The notes under the pieces are model-generated. The model was not told the origin of the DNA, did not search any database, and saw nothing but the letters and a program-made list of their open reading frames with translations. From assembly GCA_049671305.1 (NCBI GenBank), contig JBATUR010000020.1, forward strand, positions 1 through 64,000: 64,000 nucleotides of DNA, read 5' to 3'. The stretch's first letter is position 1. The number at the start of each line of letters is the position of its first letter. The position numbers were made by a program, and so were the translations under genes. Below are positions 26,234-34,637 of the stretch, in pieces. Origin of the DNA: CADCTM01 sp049671305 (GTDB lineage: Bacteria; Cyanobacteriota; Cyanobacteriia; Cyanobacteriales; Coleofasciculaceae).

Positions 26234-27355
26234 TTATGTCCAATAAAGCAGGCGAGTTTGGGGAAAGCGTTTTGCTATTTCTGTTTCAAAATAGCGGCGT
26301 AGCAACTTCATGGTATCAGCTTCGTAGACATATTTTGTGCCGCCGAATTTGTTGCGCTTAACGCTACGTTTTTCCTCGTCCATATCTAATTTACTTTGAG
26401 GATACCAGGTTTCTAGCACTTGCTTAGAACCTGGGGTAAAGCGGTGAGAAATTAACTCAAAAGTGAGGTCACAATCAAAATCAATTGCTTCGCTAATTTG
26501 GTCAAAAAGGCGGTCATAATGTATCCTCCAATCATCAATTGGCATAATCGGCGCAATCACCAAACCCACCGGATAACCGCCACCACCTTTTGAGCGAGGC
26601 AGTGCCAGCTTGCGTAGTGCCTGAAGACGAGATGCCACCTTTGCCGTACCCCCCTCAAACTTTCCGGAAACGGGTGCGGCATTCACACTAAAACGGCAAC
26701 GTGTACGACCATTATGGGGCAAGTCGAGCAGTTCATCTACGGCATCAAACTTTGACACCCAACGCAGATATGCATCTTCTCTGGTGCCAAAATAAGAAAT
26801 ACACTTTGCCAAACTACCCGTCAAATGCTCGATACCTAACGGATCAGTGTAGCAGCTTACTTCATAAGATGTCGCTGTTCCCGCTTGCTCATATGCTGCC
26901 AAATTATCTAAAATCTGCGGCAAATTGGCAAAAACGCGAATTACTGGAGGACCCGATAAACTGCCTGCCAAATAACAATATTGACAGTGTGCAGGACAAC
27001 CTTCTGCAATGTGAAACTGCCAGTCTGCTGAAGGTGGAATAGGACTGAGTTTAAAAGCACTCGGCGGTGCTGTAACAACGGCAAGTGTACGCTTACTATT
27101 GTCGTAGGTTTCTCTGTCATCTTTACCCCGTAAACCTGTTATGCGGTTTCGCGGCAATTCTTGAACTGGTAAGTTAAGAGACTGTACACGCGCTAAGATT
27201 TCTTGTCCCCAAGATTCATCTAATGCTGCAGGTGTAAACAACACTTGCTCAGGCATCCAAAGTCTCGGTTCAGAGGATTGTAAGTTTAGCTTTGGTTGGT
27301 TTATTGTTGGGTTTATCAAAGTAGCTGTTCCTAATATTATACAGTATTTTTTCAA
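26234..27355 (-). CDS. Spore photoproduct lyase family radical SAM protein
   Basis: This 373-residue protein has the radical SAM triad CPAHCQYC and the SPL-family blocks around it: DWQFHIAEGCPAHCQYCYL, SYEVSCYTDPLGIEHLTG, RCRFSVNAAPV and FELISHRFTPGSKQVL. In spore formers SplB repairs spore photoproduct thymine dimers. Cyanobacteria make no spores yet keep this relative, so it may repair a similar lesion in dry or irradiated cells, or do something else. Length is typical of the cyanobacterial version. The extreme N-terminus (before LWMPEQVLF) is variable, so the start is uncertain. Confidence 0.85.
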   Translation of the reverse strand: MKKYCIILGTATLINPTINQPKLNLQSSEPRLWMPEQVLFTPAALDESWGQEILARVQSLNLPVQELPRNRITGLRGKDDRETYDNSKRTLAVVTAPPSAFKLSPIPPSADWQFHIAEGCPAHCQYCYLAGSLSGPPVIRVFANLPQILDNLAAYEQAGTATSYEVSCYTDPLGIEHLTGSLAKCISYFGTREDAYLRWVSKFDAVDELLDLPHNGRTRCRFSVNAAPVSGKFEGGTAKVASRLQALRKLALPRSKGGGGYPVGLVIAPIMPIDDWRIHYDRLFDQISEAIDFDCDLTFELISHRFTPGSKQVLETWYPQSKLDMDEEKRSVKRNKFGGTKYVYEADTMKLLRRYFETEIAKRFPQTRLLYWT

Positions 27356-27418
27356 TTAACAACACAGAATAAAAGCAGCTTTCTTCTAACAGGCAATGCT
27401 AAAAGAAAGCTACTCAAC

Positions 27419-27775
27419 TTAGGCTTCTATAACTTGACGAATGCGGCGTTCTAAACGTTCGAGGTCTAAGCCACCTTCGTCACGACTAATACGCCGTACA
27501 GTTGTATTAACATTGCTCAAATCTGTTAATAAATCTTGTAAAATTTCTTGTTGCTGACGAGATTGAGTAACCTCGCGGGGTTCCTGTACTAAATCACGGA
27601 TAATTGTGTCTTCAGCACGTGAGGCAACAACGGGATCAGTTTGTCCTTGTACGTGAACAAATGTCCTTCTTCCGGGTCCTCGTTCTTCTTCAATTGGGAT
27701 TACTGCTGTTACTTGATCTGAGCGAACGTACTTACCAAAACCAAGGTGAACTAGCACTGATGATTGAATTTTCAT
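27419..27775 (-). CDS. Conserved cyanobacterial protein, N-terminus resembling RemA/DUF370
   Basis: The 118-residue protein begins with VLVHLGFGKYVRSDQVTAVI, which recalls the LINIGFGNIV pattern of the small DUF370/RemA regulators. It then has an Arg-rich turn (EEERGPGRRTFVHVQG). The C-terminal half is a charged helix (LERLERRIRQVIEA) that could be a coiled coil. I remember near-identical proteins in many cyanobacteria but no name or function. The RemA link is weak. It lies alone downstream of the SPL-like gene's divergent region, on the same strand. Confidence 0.65.
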   Translation of the reverse strand: MKIQSSVLVHLGFGKYVRSDQVTAVIPIEEERGPGRRTFVHVQGQTDPVVASRAEDTIIRDLVQEPREVTQSRQQQEILQDLLTDLSNVNTTVRRISRDEGGLDLERLERRIRQVIEA

Positions 27776-28057
27776 ATAAGCTTTTCTGCGGTTGCTTATC
27801 TTTATTTTAACCTCTAATTCGATGACCTTAAAACTATACAGATAGTGGGTTTCACCCTAATTTGGTAGGGTTATCTGCTAAGTATTTTTGCGGCAGAAAA
27901 GAAGATTGATAAGTAGGTTTTGAGCCAAGCTATGAACAATAATTAAAGAAAAACTGATGATTTACTCAGTTTTAACTAAAGCATCTTCAAAAATTAAATA
28001 AACTTGGCTTATTCTGCCTATTTATACTTAAAAAATTTCCTCCTTAAACAGGCAAAT

Positions 28058-28840
28058 TTATACTATTCTCTCGGTTAAGGTGTTGCTGTTATGAGCAAGA
28101 GAATTGAGCTTGGCTTCATAAAAACGACAAGAGGCAACTCCTAATGAATAAATCAATGCAGCATTAGAAGATGCTCCAACTGCCGCACCAACTACAGGAA
28201 TTAATTCTACCAAACCTAAACCAACTTTTAAGCCTCCAGATCCACCTACAGATAAGCCAAAAATTGCTAATACTTCTCCCCGTCGCGAGGGTTCTTGAAG
28301 TGAAAATCCGTAAGCTGAAGCAATACGATAAATCATCTCAGCTTGAATAGCAGTAACGGCGGCGATATCTGCGGCAAATAAAGTTAAAGCTAGAGGCGGT
28401 ACGAAGTTAGTTAATAATCCAATTCCTCCAGCTTTGAGTGAGGCATCGATAATAATACGATGAGCAATTTGTTCGGGTGTTTCTAAAGGATAATCTTGTC
28501 TTAGTTTGTCAACTTCTTTCTGTGCTGCATCCAAATCAACTTGTCCAAGTGCTGTTAGTAACCAACCTAGTCCCGGCACTTTGGCGGCATATTTGACTAA
28601 TTGATTTTCCGCAATGGGAGTAACAATTTTACCGACAGTTTCTGTACTTTGCTCGACAAATTTTAGAGCTAAAGGTGTGACGGTTTCGCTGACAGCCGTG
28701 GTAGTATTAGTAACATTATTAGTAGCAGACTGCATGGCATCTGTGGCTAACTTAGCGGTTGAAGTAGCGATTTTAGTTGCTGTGGCAATTGCCTCATTTA
28801 CATGATCCATACCTGAACGTTCTTTGCTTTGTGTTGTCAT
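28058..28840 (-). CDS. EcsC-family-like protein
   Basis: This 260-residue protein has a Thr/Ala-rich N-terminal region (residues 1-70), then a stretch with LPLETPEQIAHRII-like and GLLTNFVPPLALTLFAADIAA. This is followed by AEMIYRIASAYG and Gly/Val-rich hydrophobic segments near the end (VGLGLVELIPVVGAAVGA). I associate this pattern with EcsC-like proteins, which have no settled biochemical role. The hydrophobic segments may insert in a membrane. The gap of 282 bases downstream and 258 upstream suggest it is transcribed alone. Confidence 0.6.
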   Translation of the reverse strand: MTTQSKERSGMDHVNEAIATATKIATSTAKLATDAMQSATNNVTNTTTAVSETVTPLALKFVEQSTETVGKIVTPIAENQLVKYAAKVPGLGWLLTALGQVDLDAAQKEVDKLRQDYPLETPEQIAHRIIIDASLKAGGIGLLTNFVPPLALTLFAADIAAVTAIQAEMIYRIASAYGFSLQEPSRRGEVLAIFGLSVGGSGGLKVGLGLVELIPVVGAAVGASSNAALIYSLGVASCRFYEAKLNSLAHNSNTLTERIV

Positions 28841-29098
28841 AACTTTGTCTAATATTTTGATAATTTTGCAGCAATTAGCTTATACTTTAGAAGAGTTGCA
28901 ACTAATCTCACATCTCTCCTCTGATAGTGATTTGATAATCCTCAAGATTGAAATTAGTTAATTTAGATAGTTGCAAAGCAGATTATCGCTTGCTATTTTG
29001 CTCAGACAGACAAACCCTAGCCAACTTACCAGAAAAATCTCACACACTCTCTAAAATAAGCAGTAAGCTATTCTACGGCGCTCATTGCAACTCAAAAT

Positions 29099-30334
29099 AT
29101 GGTTAGTATTAACAACAACTACCTCAAACTCAAAGCTGGTTACTTATTTCCGGAAATTGCGCGACGAGTCAGCGCTTTTGCCGAAGCCAATCCTGATGCT
29201 AAAATTATTAAACTTGGTATTGGTGATGTTACGGAACCTTTACCCGCAGCTTGCCGCACGGCGATGATTAAAGCGGTTGAAGAAATGGGCGATCGCAAAA
29301 CCTTCCAAGGCTATGGTCCCGAACAAGGTTATACTTGGTTACGCGAGAAAATTGCTGCTCACGACTTCCAGAAAAGAGGATGTGATATTGATGCTTCAGA
29401 AATCTTTATCTCTGATGGCTCAAAGTGCGACAACGGCAACATTCTCGATATCTTAGGTGATGATAATATTATTGCCGTTACTGACCCCGTGTATCCTGTT
29501 TATGTCGATACTAACGTCATGGCAGGACATACTGGAGATGCGAATCAGCAAGGTGAGTATGCAGGTTTAGTTTATCTGCCAATTACCGCCGAAAATAACT
29601 TTACCGCTCAAATTCCCACGAAAAAAGTTGATCTAATTTATCTTTGCTTTCCTAATAATCCCACAGGAGCAACGGCAACGCGGTCACATCTGCAAGCTTG
29701 GGTGGATTATGCTAGAGCTAATGGCTCAATTATTTTCTTTGATGCCGCTTATGAAGCCTATATTAGCGATCCAGACATCCCCCATTCTATCTATGAAATA
29801 GAAGGTGCAAGAGATTGTGCGATCGAATTTCGCTCTTTTTCCAAAAATGCCGGGTTTACCGGTACTCGTTGCGCCTTAACTGTGATGCCCAAAACCCTTA
29901 CCGCCAAAGCTGCCGACGGTAGTGATGTGCAACTTTGGAAGTTATGGAACCGTCGTCAATCTACCAAATTTAATGGCGTTTCTTACATTGTGCAACGTGG
30001 TGCTGAGGCAGTTTATTCTCAAGAAGGTACTGCACAAATCAAGGAACTTGTCAACTTTTATATGGAAAATGCCGCAATTATTCGTGACAAATTAACAGCA
30101 GCAGGTTTGCAAGTACATGGTGGCGTGAATGCACCTTATGTGTGGGTAAAAACGCCAAATAATCTTTCGAGTTGGGACTTTTTTGATAAGTTATTGCAGA
30201 CTTGCAACGTTGTCGGCACTCCGGGTTCTGGTTTTGGTGCAGCAGGGGAAGGATATTTTCGCATCTCTGCATTTAATAGTCGGGAAAATGTGGAAGAGGC
30301 AATGAAGCGAATTACTGAAAAGTTTAAGGTATAA
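29099..30334 (+). CDS. dapL: LL-diaminopimelate aminotransferase
   Basis: This 411-residue PLP enzyme has the DapL opening (NNNYLKLKAGYLFPEIARRV) and KLGIGDVTEPLP. It also has GYTWLREKIAAHDF, DPVYPVYVDTNVMAG, CFPNNPTGATA and the PLP lysine Lys249 in RSFSKNAGFTGTRC. DapL converts tetrahydrodipicolinate directly to LL-diaminopimelate for lysine and peptidoglycan, the route used by cyanobacteria and plants. Length is normal. It stands alone; a second aminotransferase at 54729 is a different family member. Confidence 0.96.
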   Translation: MVSINNNYLKLKAGYLFPEIARRVSAFAEANPDAKIIKLGIGDVTEPLPAACRTAMIKAVEEMGDRKTFQGYGPEQGYTWLREKIAAHDFQKRGCDIDASEIFISDGSKCDNGNILDILGDDNIIAVTDPVYPVYVDTNVMAGHTGDANQQGEYAGLVYLPITAENNFTAQIPTKKVDLIYLCFPNNPTGATATRSHLQAWVDYARANGSIIFFDAAYEAYISDPDIPHSIYEIEGARDCAIEFRSFSKNAGFTGTRCALTVMPKTLTAKAADGSDVQLWKLWNRRQSTKFNGVSYIVQRGAEAVYSQEGTAQIKELVNFYMENAAIIRDKLTAAGLQVHGGVNAPYVWVKTPNNLSSWDFFDKLLQTCNVVGTPGSGFGAAGEGYFRISAFNSRENVEEAMKRITEKFKV

Positions 30335-30577
30335 AGCAGCGGATGTTGTAGCGGACAAATGCGGATAGGTTACTCGTTAGTTGCGGATATTATTCAGTAT
30401 ATAGTTCCGTTGCTTAGGTAAATCACTTATCTGTAAAACCGTTACAACATCCTTGCCAAAGGTATACATCTCTAGATAGAGACAGTTGCCGCAGAGTCTA
30501 TCTAATGGTGCTATCAAGTTGTCGATAAATTTCTTAACCTAAGCTATATAAAGCGTTCAATTAGGAAAAGACTTATT

Positions 30578-31165
30578 ATGACAAACGACATTTCACCTGA
30601 ACTCACAAAAGGTGATATCAAAAAAAGTATTAATGCTTCAATCTGGATTGGTGCCCTTTTGATCTTGTTAGGAATAGGTGCGATCGCCTTACCTCGCTTT
30701 TCAACCATTGTAGCAGAAACCTGGATTGCTTTAATCCTCGTCTCTGCAGGTGCCGCCAAGATAGTTTATGCCTTTCAAAATCGTAGTGCCGAAAGCGGTT
30801 TTATCTGGAAGTTATTGTTAAGCATCCTCTATATTGCTACAGGTGTAATGTTGTTTGTTTATCCCTTAACTGGTGTTTTGACACTCACCATTTTACTAGG
30901 TAGCTTCTTGTTAACTGAAGGAGTATTTGAACTGATTTTAGCCTTCAAGTTACGTCCACAACAAAACTGGACATGGGCGCTAGGCAATGGCATTATTACC
31001 TTAATTTTAGGTGCAATGATTTGGTTTCAGTGGCCCTTTAATGCACCTTGGTTAATTGGTACACTGGTTGGTGTAAGTGTTCTCTTTACAGGCATTTCAC
31101 GAATCATGCTATCTTTAAATATTCGTTCTGCACTGAATCAATCTGAGCCTACAGCTACTATCTAA
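30578..31165 (+). CDS. HdeD family (DUF308) membrane protein
   Basis: This 195-residue protein has six predicted membrane stretches in the DUF308 repeat pattern, for example WIGALLILLGIGAIALPRFS, SILYIATGVMLFVYPLTG and IITLILGAMIWFQWP. HdeD in E. coli helps survival in acid, but the molecular role is unclear. A hairpin at 31215 follows. The start ATG 30578 is the first in the frame and gives a short cytosolic N-terminus. Confidence 0.85.
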   Translation: MTNDISPELTKGDIKKSINASIWIGALLILLGIGAIALPRFSTIVAETWIALILVSAGAAKIVYAFQNRSAESGFIWKLLLSILYIATGVMLFVYPLTGVLTLTILLGSFLLTEGVFELILAFKLRPQQNWTWALGNGIITLILGAMIWFQWPFNAPWLIGTLVGVSVLFTGISRIMLSLNIRSALNQSEPTATI

Positions 31166-31214
31166 TCTAAGTTAGTCTTATCCAGGTTGTTTTGATAATT
31201 AAATAAAGTAAAAA

Positions 31215-31249
31215 AACGGGTTAGAGATAGTTATTATCTTTAACCCGTT
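31215..31249. terminator. Hairpin after the DUF308 gene
   Basis: AACGGGTTA (31215-31223) pairs with TAACCCGTT (31241-31249), and an inner AGATA/TATCT can extend the stem. A run of six As lies immediately to the left, so a T-tail exists only for minus-strand transcripts. It could still end the plus-strand gene without a perfect tail. Confidence 0.5.
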
Positions 31250-31850
31250 GTGATTATTTAAATCATCTGTTGCCAAAAATGAATTAGTAATTAAAACTAT
31301 AAAAACCAGTATCAAACAGCATCAGAAATTGATACTGCTGATTAAAAGTCACATTGACAATTGGCAGATTTCTATATTCAGTAATTGGCAGAAAAACTAT
31401 TTAAATTCTGCCTTAGCAGCAGCAAGTTTTTTTGGCAAACTTGCCGAAAATGATTAGTTATGCGTGATATTTGGCAGAAACCAGAACAGCAAGCTTATAT
31501 TGGTAAGCAGGATAACATAACAACATAGCATCATCCTTAAGATAGAACTGTAAATTTATTAAGCAGAAAGTGTAAGCACACTTGGCAGCAATACTATAAA
31601 CTAAGATCCAATTAAAAAAGATAGAAAAGCGATCGCAACGCACTATCTCCTGTAAGATTTATACGGATTAATCTTTGATACACTACCCCAAACGAAATGA
31701 ATGGAGATGCTTGCTTCTCTACAGACCAAGTAAAGCATTAACATTTGTCTGATCATAACGATCAACTAATCTAGTGCTAGTGATCTCAAAGCCTCAATCC
31801 CCACTTTACCAGCAACAAGACAGAGCTAAAATTCAAGAGGAAGCCTTGTA
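31250..31850. other. Long non-coding stretch before the stressosome operon
   Basis: No convincing gene is visible in these 600 bases. TTGGCAGA occurs three times on the plus strand (31361, 31385 and 31471) and a related TTGGCAAA at 31432. A HIP1 octamer lies near 31629. The promoter of the operon starting at 31851 should be here; AGAGGAAG before the ATG is a reasonable ribosome site. Confidence 0.45.
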
Positions 31851-32714
31851 ATGAGCTTAAACGGCAAAAGCCAAATCTCAGAAATTATCAAAAACTACAA
31901 ATCGGAACTTTTGTCAAGCTGGCTTCAAGAACAAATAGCTGCTGGTATCCGCACCGACTTAATTAAAGAAACCCAACTACAAGAAGAGTGTCGAGAATTC
32001 CTGGACTTACTAACACAAGCCCTACAGTCTGATAATAACAACATAAAAGCATCCGAGTGGCAAGAGGTGCGACAACTACTAGCAGATATTTCCCGCAACC
32101 GAGGACAAAAAGGCTTTTCTCCCAGCGAAACCGCCACCTTTATTTTCTCATTTAAACAACCACTATTTGCCAAATTACAAGAAGTCTTTGCCGAAGATAG
32201 TAAACACTTAATAGAAGAAACTTGGTTAGCAACAACCATACTTGATCAATTAGGACTGTGGACAACAGAAAGTTACCAAAAAGCCCGCGAACAAGTAATC
32301 CTTCGGCAACAAGAAGAATTGATGGAACTTTCCACCCCAGTCGTCAAACTTTGGGATGGCATTTTAGCATTGCCAATTATTGGTACTTTAGATAGTGCCA
32401 GAACCCAAGTTGTTATGGAGTCACTATTACAGCGCATTGTCGATACAGGTGCAGAAGTAGCAATTATCGATATTACCGGCGTACCAACTGTTGATACCCT
32501 CACCGCCCAACACCTACTCAAAACCATCACAGCAGCACGTTTAATGGGAGCAGATTGTATTATTAGTGGCATTCGTCCTCAAATTGCCCAAACCATAGTT
32601 TATCTTGGTGTAGATTTACAAGATGTCGTTACCAAATCCTCACTTGCTGATGCCTTTGCTCTGGCATTAAAACGCACAGGAAGAACCATTACTCGTGTTC
32701 AAAATCTCTCATAA
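31851..32714 (+). CDS. RsbR-type stressosome sensor (N-terminal RsbRD-like region plus STAS domain)
   Basis: This 287-residue protein has a helical N-terminal sensor-like region (1-155), a linker helix (QEELMELSTPVVKLWDGILALP, the usual RsbR junction) and a STAS domain. The STAS domain holds AEVAIIDITGVPTVDTLTAQ and CIISGIRPQIAQTIVYLG. Thr216 in VDT aligns with a phosphorylated Thr of B. subtilis RsbR. With RsbS it should build the stressosome shell, releasing RsbT on stress. It is the first gene of a tight operon with RsbS 12 bases downstream. Confidence 0.9.
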   Translation: MSLNGKSQISEIIKNYKSELLSSWLQEQIAAGIRTDLIKETQLQEECREFLDLLTQALQSDNNNIKASEWQEVRQLLADISRNRGQKGFSPSETATFIFSFKQPLFAKLQEVFAEDSKHLIEETWLATTILDQLGLWTTESYQKAREQVILRQQEELMELSTPVVKLWDGILALPIIGTLDSARTQVVMESLLQRIVDTGAEVAIIDITGVPTVDTLTAQHLLKTITAARLMGADCIISGIRPQIAQTIVYLGVDLQDVVTKSSLADAFALALKRTGRTITRVQNLS

Positions 32715-32726
32715 AACAGCAAAATT

Positions 32727-33116
32727 ATGGAACGTATTCCCATACTTCAAATGGGCGAATATCTGATTGTAACCATTCAAGTAGATATGCACGATCGCCT
32801 TGCCATGACATTACAAGAAGACTTAACCAACCGCATAGTGGAAGCCCAAGCACACGGCGTCTTAATCGACATTTCTGCCTTAGAAATCGTTGACTCTTTC
32901 ATCGGGCGAATTTTGGCGAACATTGCCAAAATGTCCCAAATCTTAGACGCTCAAACCGTTGTGGTGGGGATGCAACCCGCCGTCGCCATCACCCTAGTCG
33001 AGCTTGGGCTGTCCTTAACAGGCATTCAGACAGCCTTAAACGTTGAAAAAGGCATGGCACTGCTCAAGACATCCCTAGGAGCCGCTCCCAGCCAGAGCCT
33101 GGATGGTTATGTCTAG
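32727..33116 (+). CDS. RsbS-type STAS protein
   Basis: The 129-residue single STAS domain has LIDISALEIVDSFIGRILAN, where Ser57 matches the Ser phosphorylated by RsbT in B. subtilis RsbS. It continues with VVVGMQPAVAITLVELGL. RsbS holds RsbT until phosphorylated. The product is slightly longer at its C-terminus than classic RsbS. The RsbT start overlaps its end. Confidence 0.92.
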   Translation: MERIPILQMGEYLIVTIQVDMHDRLAMTLQEDLTNRIVEAQAHGVLIDISALEIVDSFIGRILANIAKMSQILDAQTVVVGMQPAVAITLVELGLSLTGIQTALNVEKGMALLKTSLGAAPSQSLDGYV

Positions 33117-33504
33117 GGCTGTTCTGGACATAACCTGCTCATCTGATATTATCCGGGTGCGGCAGGCAGTGCGACAGATGGCAGTAGAAATGAAATTTAG
33201 CTTGGTAGATCAAACTAAAATTGTCACCGCAGCAAGCGAACTTGCCCGTAATACTTTGGACTATGGAGGCGGTGGTACAGTGGAAATGGAAGTGCTGGAA
33301 ACCTTTAACCGTAGAGGGTTGCGGCTAATTTTTGTCGATCAAGGACCAGGTATCCCTAATCTGGAATTGGCACTCAAAGATGGCTTCACGACGGGCGGTG
33401 GCTTGGGTATGGGCTTGGGTGGCACAAAGCGTTTGATGAATGAATTTGAAATTATTTCTCGTGTTGGAGAAGGCACTTGGGTGACAATTATTAAGTGGAA
33501 ATAA
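33103..33504 (+). CDS. RsbT-type switch protein kinase
   Basis: This 133-residue GHKL ATPase has the N box in TAASELARNTLDYGGGG, G1 in DQGPGIPN and G2 in GGLGMGLGGTKRLM. RsbT phosphorylates RsbS and RsbR and is then released to a downstream target. It overlaps rsbS by 14 bases from ATG 33103; a second in-frame ATG at 33109 is also possible. A strong hairpin follows at 33505, then the ATPase-phosphatase gene. Confidence 0.92.
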   Translation: MVMSRAVLDITCSSDIIRVRQAVRQMAVEMKFSLVDQTKIVTAASELARNTLDYGGGGTVEMEVLETFNRRGLRLIFVDQGPGIPNLELALKDGFTTGGGLGMGLGGTKRLMNEFEIISRVGEGTWVTIIKWK

Positions 33505-33538
33505 AGATCCCTGACTTCTTTAAAGAAGTCGGGGATCT
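33505..33538. repeat. Large perfect-type hairpin inside the stressosome operon
   Basis: AGATCCCTGACTTCTTT at 33505-33521 faces AAAGAAGTCGGGGATCT at 33522-33538, an almost unbroken 17-bp stem with one mismatch or wobble. This GATCCC-type hairpin is a common dispersed element in cyanobacteria. Lying right after the rsbT stop, it could reduce read-through into the downstream genes or stabilise the upstream mRNA. Confidence 0.8.
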
Positions 33539-33630
33539 ACAATTCAGAAATAAACACAGACAAAGAGGGATGCTTGTTACGGGTAATCTGTGTTTCTATC
33601 AAGAAATAATGGCTTTTTCCAGGAGGAAGA

Positions 33631-34632
33631 GTGAATGATGCTTTTGTTTTGTCCATTTCAGAGTCGAGTCAGGTTGGAGAAGCGCGACGCCTCGCACTGG
33701 GGCTTGCCAGTCGGTTAGGTTTTGACGAAACTGAACGGGGAAAAGTTGGTATTGTTGTTACAGAAGTCGCTAATAATTTGGTGCAGCACGCGGAAAATGG
33801 TAAATTATTGCTGCAAGTTGTGCAAAAAAATCAGCAATCTGGTATCGAAATTATAGGGCTAGATCAAAGTCCTGGTATGAACAATGTCGGCGAATGTTTG
33901 CGTGATGGATTTTCCACAAAAGGGACGCCTGGTAATGGTTTAGGGGCAATTCGTCGTTTGGCGACAGTATTTGAAATTCATTCGCAGCCTCAATTAGGTA
34001 CTGTGGTTTTGGCTCAACTTTGGAAAAAGCCCAAGTCTAATTGTCCAGAAAAGTTGGAATTGAGTGCTATTTGTTTGCCAATTAAAGGTGAGGAGGTTTC
34101 TGGTGATGCTTGGGCAACAACTAAAAGTGGTGATGATTATTTAATTTTAGTTGCAGATGGTTTGGGTCATGGCGTAATGGCGGCAGAAGCGGCAGCGGTG
34201 GCGGTTAGGGTGTTTAAAGAAAAAGCAAACTGTAGTTTAACAGAAATAATTGAAGCGATGCATGGGGCGATGCGGCATACACGAGGGGCGGCATTAGCGA
34301 TCGCTAAAATAGATCTAGAACAACAAATCCTCCAGTTTGTGGGAGTTGGTAATATTACAGGTACAATTCAAGCAAATGCCACAACTACCCGCATGGTTTC
34401 TCATAACGGCACAGTCGGGCACGAACTTCGCAAAATTCAGATATTTACTTACCCGTGGCATCAAGATGCAGTTTTAATTATGCACTCCGACGGCTTAGGA
34501 AGTCACTGGAATATTAATCGTTATCCCGGTTTAGCGACACGGCATCCTAGTTTAATTGCCGGGGTTTTGTACCGAGATTTTAATCGTGGGCGGGATGATG
34601 TAACTGTTTTGGTTGCACGTGAGGACAACTAA
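33631..34632 (+). CDS. Fusion of RsbT-like ATPase and PP2C/SpoIIE-type phosphatase (RsbX-like)
   Basis: This 333-residue protein has two parts. Residues 1-135 form a GHKL ATPase: VVTEVANNLVQHAENG, GLDQSPGMNN and GNGLGAIRRL. Residues 145-330 form a PP2C/SpoIIE phosphatase: GEEVSGDAWATTKSGDDY, VADGLGHGVMAAEAA, MHSDGLG and GRDDVTVLVA, with the metal-binding Asp residues. It likely resets phosphorylated RsbR and RsbS. The start is GTG 33631 behind a strong AGGAGG four bases away. It lies five bases before the hybrid kinase, in the same operon. Confidence 0.88.
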   Translation: MNDAFVLSISESSQVGEARRLALGLASRLGFDETERGKVGIVVTEVANNLVQHAENGKLLLQVVQKNQQSGIEIIGLDQSPGMNNVGECLRDGFSTKGTPGNGLGAIRRLATVFEIHSQPQLGTVVLAQLWKKPKSNCPEKLELSAICLPIKGEEVSGDAWATTKSGDDYLILVADGLGHGVMAAEAAAVAVRVFKEKANCSLTEIIEAMHGAMRHTRGAALAIAKIDLEQQILQFVGVGNITGTIQANATTTRMVSHNGTVGHELRKIQIFTYPWHQDAVLIMHSDGLGSHWNINRYPGLATRHPSLIAGVLYRDFNRGRDDVTVLVAREDN

Positions 34633-34637
34633 ATTTT

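Noticed and set aside
30473..30504. TAGATAGA/TCTATCTA inverted repeat upstream of the DUF308 gene
   Set aside because: An 8-bp AT-rich stem with a 16-base loop is not beyond chance in AT-rich intergenic sequence.
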